A stretch of DNA of 36,262 nucleotides from Acidimicrobiaceae bacterium (lineage in GTDB: Bacteria; Actinomycetota; Acidimicrobiia; Acidimicrobiales; Bog-793), in the NCBI GenBank assembly GCA_027365385.1, contig DAHXNN010000215.1:1-36262 (forward strand), written 5' to 3'. Below the pieces are notes generated by a model. The model did no database searches, had not been told where the DNA came from, and saw only the letters and a list, made by a program, of their open reading frames with translations. The position numbers and the translations under genes are program-made. Every line of letters begins with the position of its first letter. Positions within the stretch are counted from its first letter, which is position 1. Below, in pieces: positions 1-6,346 of the stretch.

Positions 1-2
1 TC

Positions 3-995
3 ATCGAGGGCTACACACGGGCCATCGCGGCAGCGCTCTCGGTCCAGGGTCCGATCAACGTCCAGTACGCCGTGAAGCAGGGCCAGGTCTTCGTCATCGA
101 GGCGAACCCGCGAGCGAGCCGCACCCTGCCGTTCGTCGCGAAGGCGACCGGGGTCGCTCTCGCGAAGGTCGCGTCGCGAGTGGTCGTCGGGGCGACTCTC
201 GCGGAGCTGCGCGCCGAGGGGCTTGTGCCACCCACGACACGTCACGACCTCCCGTACGTGAGCGTGAAGGAGGCGGTGCTGCCCTTCGACCGCTTCCCCG
301 ACGTCGACGCGCTGCTCGGGCCCGAGATGCGCTCGACCGGCGAGGTGATGGGCGTCGCGCCGACCTACGGGCTCGCATTCGCGAAGAGCCAGATCGCGGC
401 GGGCAACCGCCTGCCGGATTCGGGCGCCGTCTTCTTCTCGCTCGCTGACCGCGACAAGGAGAACGGTCTCGGCGTCGCGCGGTCCTTCGTCGAGCTGGGC
501 TTCACGATCGCGGCGACGGAGGGGACCGCGGCATTCCTCGAGGGCCACGGTGTGCCCGTCGCGACGCGTGTCGCGAAGATCGGCGATCGCGACCAGGGCG
601 AGCGCTGTCACGGGGGGGGTGACGGGCACGAGGACGGCGCGAGCCCCACGGTCGCGGCACGCGAAGCCGGTGGTCCGCAGGTGGACGCGGTCGAGCTCGT
701 CGCCGGGGGCGAGGTCCGGCTTGTCGTCAACACCCCTCGCGGACGTGGGCCCCGAGCCGACGGTGCGCACATCCGGCGCGCCGCGTCGGCCAATCACGTC
801 CCGATCGTCACCACCGTGGCTGCCGCACGTGCCGCCGCCGCCGGGATAGCGGACTGGGCGCGGCACGGACTCTCTGTGATGAGCCTCCAGGAGCACCACT
901 CGGCAGCGGCAGCGGCAGCGGCAGCGGCAGCGGCAGCCGGCGCCGGGCGGGCGAGCCCAGGCTCCGCCGCTCGGGGAGGACCCGCCTCGTCATGA
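3..995 (+). CDS. carB: carbamoyl-phosphate synthase large subunit, C-terminal part (5' end outside window)
   Basis: This is the last 330 residues of the large subunit, which makes carbamoyl phosphate from bicarbonate, ATP and ammonia for pyrimidine and arginine synthesis. The visible part opens inside the second ATP-grasp domain (motif FVIEANPRASRTLPFVAKATG), passes through the linker (VKEAVLPFDRF) and ends in the MGS-like regulatory domain (NTPRGRGPRADG, then VPIVTTVAAA). The frame is open from base 3, so the track start at 72 is only an internal Met. Odd points: the regulatory domain carries about 30 extra residues after KIGD, rich in Gly/His/Asp and encoded next to a run of eight G. The C-terminus ends in a 12-alanine tract encoded by six copies of GGCAGC. 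The stop overlaps the pyrD start as ATGA, so translation is probably coupled. The identity is certain; whether the insertion is harmless is not known. Confidence 0.97.
   Translation: MEGYTRAIAAALSVQGPINVQYAVKQGQVFVIEANPRASRTLPFVAKATGVALAKVASRVVVGATLAELRAEGLVPPTTRHDLPYVSVKEAVLPFDRFPDVDALLGPEMRSTGEVMGVAPTYGLAFAKSQIAAGNRLPDSGAVFFSLADRDKENGLGVARSFVELGFTIAATEGTAAFLEGHGVPVATRVAKIGDRDQGERCHGGGDGHEDGASPTVAAREAGGPQVDAVELVAGGEVRLVVNTPRGRGPRADGAHIRRAASANHVPIVTTVAAARAAAAGIADWARHGLSVMSLQEHHSAAAAAAAAAAAAGAGRASPGSAARGGPASS
902..937 (+). repeat. hexanucleotide repeat (GGCAGC)x6 in the carB C-terminus
   Basis: Six perfect copies of GGCAGC encode a 12-alanine tract just past the end of the MGS-like domain. 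A shorter run of the same hexamer occurs at 30462-30485. Such a tract is prone to slippage, but a six-base unit keeps the frame. Confidence 0.9.
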
Positions 996-1930
996 GGAAC
1001 AGGGGCCGCGACGCGGCCGTCGACCTCGAGGTGCCCGTGGGCTCGCTCCGGCTCCGTGCCCCGGTCATGACCGCTGCGGGCACCGCCGGCCACGGGGCTG
1101 AGCTCGGTGCGTACGTCGACCTCGCCTCTCTCGGGGCCGTCGTCGTCAAGTCCCTGTCCTGCGATCCGTGGTCGGGCAATCCCGCGCCTCGCGTCCGACC
1201 CGTAGCGGCGGGCATGCTCAACAGCGTGGGACTCCAAGGTCCTGGGATTCCAGCGTGGCTGACACACGACTTGCCGGCCCTCGAGGCGACGGGGGCCAGC
1301 GTGGTCGTGAGCATCTGGGGCCGCCGGGTCGAGGACTACGCGCGGGCGGGCGAGCTCCTCGCCGGAGCGCCCCCGTGCGTGGTCGCGGTCGAGGTGAACG
1401 TCTCGTGCCCGAACACCGAGGACGGCGACCAGATGTTCGCCCACTCGCCCGACGCGACAGCAGCGGCTGTCGAAGCGGCCGCCGCCTGCGGGCGGCCTCG
1501 ATGGGCGAAGCTCTCGCCGAACACGTCCGACCTCGTCGCCGTCGCGGGGGCGGCGCTTCGTGCCGGGGCAGAGGCGCTCACGCTCGTCAACACGCTGGTC
1601 GGTCTCGCGATCGACGTCCGGACCCGCCGGCCCGCGCTCGGCGCCGGACGGGGCGGGCTGTCGGGACCCGCGCTCCACCCGGTCGCAGTTCGAGCGGTCT
1701 ACGAGTGCCGCGCCGCGTACCCGACCTGCGCGATCGTCGGTGTCGGAGGTGTGAGCGGAGCGCTCGACGCGGTCGAGCTGCTCATGGCGGGCGCAAACGC
1801 GGTCCAGGTGGGCACGGCGACGCTCGCGGATCCCCGCGCGCCTGCTCGCGTCCTGCGTGACCTGGAGATCTGGTGCCAGCGCAACGGCGTCACGGAGGTC
1901 GCGGAGCTGACAGCGTGCGCCCACGGCTGA
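992..1930 (+). CDS. pyrD: dihydroorotate dehydrogenase, class 1 type
   Basis: 312 residues, FMN-dependent oxidation of dihydroorotate to orotate in pyrimidine synthesis. It shows the class 1 (cytosolic) features: N-terminal APVMTAAGTAGHG, the catalytic-cysteine motif VNVSCPN, the Lys in WAKLSPN, and the FMN-phosphate loops GRGGLSGPAL and IVGVGGVSGALDAVELLMAGA. The length fits the class 1B catalytic subunit, which normally works with an electron-transfer partner (PyrK); no pyrK is visible here. The ATG start is four bases inside the carB stop (ATGA), which fixes the start and argues for translational coupling. No pyrF follows, although it is the usual neighbour in relatives. Confidence 0.95.
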   Translation: MRNRGRDAAVDLEVPVGSLRLRAPVMTAAGTAGHGAELGAYVDLASLGAVVVKSLSCDPWSGNPAPRVRPVAAGMLNSVGLQGPGIPAWLTHDLPALEATGASVVVSIWGRRVEDYARAGELLAGAPPCVVAVEVNVSCPNTEDGDQMFAHSPDATAAAVEAAAACGRPRWAKLSPNTSDLVAVAGAALRAGAEALTLVNTLVGLAIDVRTRRPALGAGRGGLSGPALHPVAVRAVYECRAAYPTCAIVGVGGVSGALDAVELLMAGANAVQVGTATLADPRAPARVLRDLEIWCQRNGVTEVAELTACAHG

Positions 1931-2205
1931 CGGCCGCGACGTCTCAGCGGGTCGCGCTCGACGGAGGAGCTGCGATCCTCGCCGTCGGTCTGCTCGCGAC
2001 CACCGCTCCCGACCCCCTGGAGACCGCGAACGACCTCGTCACGGTCGTGGACAGTGCGCGACTGGATCCGCAGGGGGGGAGTGTGGGCGAGGCGGGTTCT
2101 CGCGGCAAAGTGTTAAATCTCGGCGAGAGATGCAGTCCTCGGGCCGTGTCGGCCGGCCGTTTCGTCACGCGACCGATATGCTGTACCGACCCAGCCTACG
2201 TATAG
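1915..2205 (+). CDS. doubtful small ORF after pyrD, no recognised family
   Basis: A 96-residue frame opens at a GTG overlapping the pyrD stop. Its first half has a hydrophobic run (AAILAVGLLATTA), while its second half has poor coding character and two Cys next to each other. I recognise no domain. It occupies the place where pyrF would be expected but does not contain the PyrF motifs (no DxKxxD). It could be a remnant or chance. Apart from this ORF, 1931-2270 holds only AT-richer patches (around 2111 and 2177) that may contain the dppA promoter; I cannot fix a -35/-10 pair. Confidence 0.2.
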   Translation: MRPRLTAATSQRVALDGGAAILAVGLLATTAPDPLETANDLVTVVDSARLDPQGGSVGEAGSRGKVLNLGERCSPRAVSAGRFVTRPICCTDPAYV

Positions 2206-2270
2206 CCTTGCGCGGGGGGTCGAGAAGCACTAGGAGTCCGGGTTTCTCGCAGCCGGAGTCAGGAGCCGAC

Positions 2271-4214
2271 ATGAGCAGAGTCCATAAGCGGTCGAGCCTG
2301 GTACGTGCCGGGGTCGCCGTCGTCGCCGCAGCTTCGCTCGGGGTAGGTGCAGCTGCCGCCGGAGCGGCGGGCGCCTCGAGGCCGGCAGCCTCGAGCCACG
2401 CGAGATCAGGCACCATCACGTTCGCGAACCTACCTGGATCAGCGGCGAACTACATCTTCCCCTTCATGAACCTCTCGTTCTTCAGCGTCTCGAACTCGCA
2501 GTACTTCCAGAACCTCATGTACCGTCCCTTGTACTGGTTTGGCACGGGGGCGGCCCCCACGCTCAACCTCAAGTACTCGGTCGCGCAGAACCCCGTCTAC
2601 TCTGACGGCAACAAGACGGTCACGATCAACTTGAACCACTACATGTGGTCCGACGGCGAGCCGGTCACCGCACAGGATGTCGCGTTCTGGTTGAACATGT
2701 ACCGGACGAACCCCGGAGGATACGCCGGCTACGTGCCCGGCACCATCCCGGACGATATCGCGTCGGTCGACGTGACGAGCCCGACACAGCTCGTCCTACA
2801 CCTCACCGGCTCGGTGAACAGCTACTGGTATACCTACAACGAGCTCTCCCAAGTCTACCCGATGCCGATGGCGTGGGACGTCACAGGCTTGAAGCAGAAG
2901 GCGGCATCGCAGGCGTGCGGTACTGCCACGTTCACGTCGATCAAGGTAACGGAGAAGACCGTCAAGGGATCGCCGGAGTGGATCCCGAACTCTGCATCGG
3001 CGAAGTCCTGCGAGGCGGTCTACAACTTCCTTTCCGAGCAGGCGGGCTACAACCCGACGTCGTCTGCCAAGTCGACGAATGCCTTCGCGACATATGCGTC
3101 GAGCCCGATATGGAGTGTCGTCGACGGTCCGTGGAAGCTCAAGACGTTCAACGCGACCGGTGACGACACATTCGTGCCGAACTCGAAGTACACCGGCCCG
3201 GTGAAGCCGTCATACTCGCAGTTCGTCATTCAGAACTTCACGGCTGACACGGCCGAGGTCAACTCGCTGTTCGGGCACCAGACCGACGTTGGCTACCTCA
3301 ACGCCGCGAACACGACGTCTCCTGCGAAGAGCGAGACGCAGGCCGGAGCGAACAACCCTCGCCTTGCCTCGTCCTACAACCTCGAGCTCGGTCCGACGTG
3401 GGCAATTGCCTATGCGCTGTACAACTTCAAGGCGACGAACGACGGCGGTCAGGCGGGCAAGATCATCAGCCAGCTCTACTTCCGTCAGGCGATGCAGGAC
3501 CTCGTCGACCAGTCGCTGTACATCAAGAAGCTCGACAAGGGCTACGGCGCTCCCACCTACGGCCCGGTTCCGGTCCTCCCGAAGAGCCCCTTCGTCACGA
3601 GCTTCGAGGAGAAGAACCCGTACCCGTACAGCCCGATCAAGGCGAGAGCGCTGCTCTCGAGCCACGGCTGGAGCATCGTGCCGAATGGGACCGATGTCTG
3701 CAATGACGCGAGCAAGTGTGGCGTGCCGAAGGGGACCCAGCTCAACCTCACGATGTCGTACGCGACCGGCAACGCAGCCTTCACCGCGCAGGTCATCGCG
3801 GAGGACGAGGCGTGGTCGTCTATCGGCATCCACGTGACGCTGCTGCCAGGGACGTTCACCACCGTTGCCGGCGATGCAGTGCCGTCGAACCACAGCTGGG
3901 ACCTTGCCAACTACGGGCTGTGGATCTTCTCGCCGGACTACTATCCGACCGGTGAGGAGCTGTTCCAGACCGGAGCTGGGTCCAACGCTGGCTCGTACAG
4001 CAATCCCACCGCCGACCGTCTGATCAAGGCAACCGACTTCAGCTCGAACAACACCTACTTCGCAGCGTACGAGAACTACCTCGCGGACCAGCTTCCCTAC
4101 CTGTGGCAGCCCAACACGATTGGTGCGAACGAAGTCGCCAAGAACATCACGGGCGTCGCGCCGTTCAACTCTCTCGACTCGATCTTGCCGGAGACCTGGC
4201 ACATCAAGGGCTAG
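2271..4214 (+). CDS. ABC transporter substrate-binding protein, family 5 (peptide/oligopeptide type)
   Basis: 647 residues, an extracellular solute-binding protein of the SBP_bac_5 (DppA/OppA) type that delivers peptides or similar solutes to the permeases encoded next. The start at ATG 2271 is supported by the SD-like AGGAG seven bases upstream; the longer track start at 2130 is not needed. The N-terminus has a signal peptide (positives, then a hydrophobic Ala/Val/Gly stretch at residues 10-32). Family features are MYRPLYWF near the N-terminus, the MWSDGEPVTAQDVAFWLNMY block, and a C-terminal Trp/Tyr-rich lobe. Odd: there is no Cys in or after the signal peptide, so no lipobox; a Gram-positive SBP would normally be a lipoprotein. 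Substrate cannot be told from sequence. Two strong hairpins separate it from dppB. Confidence 0.93.
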   Translation: MSRVHKRSSLVRAGVAVVAAASLGVGAAAAGAAGASRPAASSHARSGTITFANLPGSAANYIFPFMNLSFFSVSNSQYFQNLMYRPLYWFGTGAAPTLNLKYSVAQNPVYSDGNKTVTINLNHYMWSDGEPVTAQDVAFWLNMYRTNPGGYAGYVPGTIPDDIASVDVTSPTQLVLHLTGSVNSYWYTYNELSQVYPMPMAWDVTGLKQKAASQACGTATFTSIKVTEKTVKGSPEWIPNSASAKSCEAVYNFLSEQAGYNPTSSAKSTNAFATYASSPIWSVVDGPWKLKTFNATGDDTFVPNSKYTGPVKPSYSQFVIQNFTADTAEVNSLFGHQTDVGYLNAANTTSPAKSETQAGANNPRLASSYNLELGPTWAIAYALYNFKATNDGGQAGKIISQLYFRQAMQDLVDQSLYIKKLDKGYGAPTYGPVPVLPKSPFVTSFEEKNPYPYSPIKARALLSSHGWSIVPNGTDVCNDASKCGVPKGTQLNLTMSYATGNAAFTAQVIAEDEAWSSIGIHVTLLPGTFTTVAGDAVPSNHSWDLANYGLWIFSPDYYPTGEELFQTGAGSNAGSYSNPTADRLIKATDFSSNNTYFAAYENYLADQLPYLWQPNTIGANEVAKNITGVAPFNSLDSILPETWHIKG

Positions 4215-4230
4215 CCCAGGCGAGCAACGA

Positions 4231-4248
4231 CCGGGTCGAAGGACCCGG
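4231..4248 (+). promoter_or_regulatory. intercistronic hairpin 1 after the binding-protein gene
   Basis: CCGGGTC-GAAG-GACCCGG forms a perfect 7-bp stem with a four-base loop, 17 bases after the stop. It has no T tract. It probably marks or protects the 3' end of the abundant binding-protein message. Confidence 0.6.
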
Positions 4249-4257
4249 ACGCGATGC

Positions 4258-4296
4258 GATCCCCGATGCGGTCGGAATCCGGCCGCATCGGGGATC
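4258..4296 (+). promoter_or_regulatory. intercistronic hairpin 2, 14-bp stem
   Basis: GATCCCCGATGCGG pairs perfectly with CCGCATCGGGGATC across an 11-base loop. With hairpin 1 it fills the gap between the binding-protein and permease genes. No T run follows, so partial termination or 3'-end protection (as in malE-malF type operons) is more likely than a full terminator. This is an inference from position and stability. Confidence 0.65.
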
Positions 4297-4389
4297 TCGT
4301 GCGTCAGCCGCTAGTCGTGGCGATGGCCGGTCTCGCGTGGGCCAGACTCGTATTGGCGTCGGTCGCGGACTGATCCTGGGGGTTGAGCA

Positions 4390-5346
4390 CTGATCTACTA
4401 CCTGATTCGCCGGCTGTTGCAGTCGATCGTCGTGCTCGCTGGCGTGACTCTTGTGACCTTCGTGCTGTCGCACGTGATACCGGGTGGTGCCGCACGAGGC
4501 GCGCTCGGGGCCCGGGCGACGCCGGGCCAGATTGCCTCGTTCAACCAGATCAACGGTTACGACCTACCTCTTTGGGACCAGCTCTACCGCTACCTCGAGG
4601 GTCTCGTCCTCCACTTCAACCTCGGCTATTCGTACAAGTCGAACGAGCCGGTCAAGGACCTGATCTTCTCTCGGCTTCCCAAGACCCTCGTGCTCCTCGG
4701 ACTGTCGACCACCCTTGCCCTCATCGTCGCCATTCCGCTCGGGATCCTCCAAGTCGTTCGCCGTAACACCATCGTTGACTATTTGCTGACCGCCATGTCC
4801 TTCCTGCTCTACGCGATGCCGGACTTCCTCATCGGGCTGCTGCTGATCCTTTATCTAGCCGTTGACGTCCACTTGTTCTCGATAGCGGCTCCAGATGCGT
4901 CGACCGTTGCGGGGATCCTCGCCGATCCACGCGCGCTCGTGCTACCAGTGCTCACTCTGGCCTCGACGACCGTCGCGGCGTTCAGCCGGTACATGCGGTC
5001 GTCGATGATGGACGTCCTGACGCAGGACTACATCCGGACGGCGCAGGCCAAGGGCGCGAGTAAGAGTCGAGTGCTGTACCGCCATGCCCTTCGGAATGGC
5101 CTCATTTCGATCGTCACGCTTCTCGGGTTATCGATTCCCGCGATCGTCTCTGGCGCCGTCGTCGACGAGACGGTGTTCAACTATCCGGGAATGGGCCTTC
5201 TGACTTACAATGCAGCGCTCAACAACGACGTGCCGCTCCTGCTCGGCACGACGTTCGTCGCTGCGATCTCGGTCATCGTGGGCTCTCTCGTTGCGGACGT
5301 CTTGTATGCCGTGGTCGACCCGCGCATCCGCTACGCGAAGCGTTAG
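4390..5346 (+). CDS. dppB: ABC transporter permease, DppB type
   Basis: 318 residues, inner-membrane permease of a peptide-type importer (binding-protein-dependent transport family BPD_transp_1). TM1 follows the N-terminal IYYLIRRLLQ; the coupling motif that contacts the ATPase is in the segment TAQAKGASKSRVLYRHALRN (EAA loop); the last TM ends at VVDPRIRYAKR, typical of DppB. The track starts at TTG 4417, which would cut the conserved N-terminus. An in-frame stop at 4384 excludes any start further upstream, so CTG 4390 (GGGGG seven bases upstream) fits best; CTG 4402 is an alternative. It is followed after 16 bases by the second permease. Confidence 0.92.
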   Translation: MIYYLIRRLLQSIVVLAGVTLVTFVLSHVIPGGAARGALGARATPGQIASFNQINGYDLPLWDQLYRYLEGLVLHFNLGYSYKSNEPVKDLIFSRLPKTLVLLGLSTTLALIVAIPLGILQVVRRNTIVDYLLTAMSFLLYAMPDFLIGLLLILYLAVDVHLFSIAAPDASTVAGILADPRALVLPVLTLASTTVAAFSRYMRSSMMDVLTQDYIRTAQAKGASKSRVLYRHALRNGLISIVTLLGLSIPAIVSGAVVDETVFNYPGMGLLTYNAALNNDVPLLLGTTFVAAISVIVGSLVADVLYAVVDPRIRYAKR

Positions 5347-5362
5347 GGAGAGAGAAGGCGCA

Positions 5363-6322
5363 ATGGCCGTCATGGATCCCGGGGAGCTCTCTCCCGAGCA
5401 ACTCCAGCTCACACGCGACGACGTCGGGGCACCGCTGCCGAGCGGAGGCGACATGCGGTCCAGCGGGAGTCTCTCACGCCAGCTTCTCGGTGTCTTCGCC
5501 GAGAACAAGCTGGCAATCGTCGGAGCGGTCGTTGTCGTCCTGATGATCCTGCTCTGTTACATCGGCCCGGACTTTTATCACACGAACCAGACGAGCACGC
5601 AGCAGGCGCTGCTCTACTCGTCCCAGAATTCGCCGCCGGGCGCTCAGTACCCGCTCGGGACGGATAGCAATGGTTTCGACATCCTCGGACGTATCATGTA
5701 TGGCGGTCAGACCTCTCTCGAGATCGGATTCGCAGCCGCGGGCATCGCGACCGTGATCGGTGTCATCTGGGGAGCGGTGTCGGGCTTCTTCGGCGGGGTC
5801 GTCGATGCGGTGATGATGCGGATCGTCGATGTCTTCCTTGCATTGCCCGGCATCTACCTGCTTCTCACCTTGACGGTGATCTTCCGCTCGTCCGAGGAGC
5901 TTCTCATCCTCGTCATCGGGTTCACCGCGTGGCTGGTGCCGGCGCGGCTCGTGCGCGGTGAGACGCTGACGTTGCGCGTCCGTGAGTACGTCCAGGCGGT
6001 GCGGGTGATGGGCGGGCGAGGTTCGAGGGTCGTCGCCCGTCACATCGTGCCGAACGCCATCGGAACGATCATCGTGAACGCCACGTTCCAGGTGGCTGAC
6101 GCGATCCTCATTCTTGCCGCCCTCGGCTTCCTGGGTCTCGGCGTACCCGCGCCGAAGACCGACTGGGGATCGATGCTCTCGAACGGTGTGAACTACGTCA
6201 CGACCGGTTACTGGTGGGAGATCTACCCGGTCGCAGGGGCAATCGTCCTCGTCGTCGTGTCCCTCAACTTCATCGGCGACGCGCTTCGCGATGCTCTCGA
6301 GGTGCGACTTCAGCGTCGTTGA
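5363..6322 (+). CDS. dppC: ABC transporter permease, DppC type
   Basis: 319 residues, second membrane subunit of the importer. A hydrophilic N-terminus of about 45 residues precedes TM1 (LAIVGAVVVVLMILLCYIG). The DppC signature YPLGTDSNGFDILGRIMYG follows, and the ATPase-coupling loop is VQAVRVMGGRGSRVVARHIV. The C-terminus ends NFIGDALRDALEVRLQRR, as in the family. ATG 5363 was chosen because GGGAGAGAGAAGG lies just before it; the track start at 5210 lies inside dppB. It is transcribed with dppB. The ATPase gene converges on it from the opposite strand with only 24 bases between stops, so the operon ends here. Confidence 0.94.
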   Translation: MAVMDPGELSPEQLQLTRDDVGAPLPSGGDMRSSGSLSRQLLGVFAENKLAIVGAVVVVLMILLCYIGPDFYHTNQTSTQQALLYSSQNSPPGAQYPLGTDSNGFDILGRIMYGGQTSLEIGFAAAGIATVIGVIWGAVSGFFGGVVDAVMMRIVDVFLALPGIYLLLTLTVIFRSSEELLILVIGFTAWLVPARLVRGETLTLRVREYVQAVRVMGGRGSRVVARHIVPNAIGTIIVNATFQVADAILILAALGFLGLGVPAPKTDWGSMLSNGVNYVTTGYWWEIYPVAGAIVLVVVSLNFIGDALRDALEVRLQRR

Positions 6323-6346
6323 AGTTCTCCGGTGCTGGCTCGGACC

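Noticed and set aside
602-630. G8 run as evidence of a frameshift in carB
   Set aside because: The conserved MGS-domain sequence continues in the same frame after the run, so the gene is intact as given.
794-1924. 376-aa minus-strand ORF across pyrD
   Set aside because: Shadow of pyrD; Arg/Asp-rich translation without any domain, typical of antisense frames in high-GC genes.
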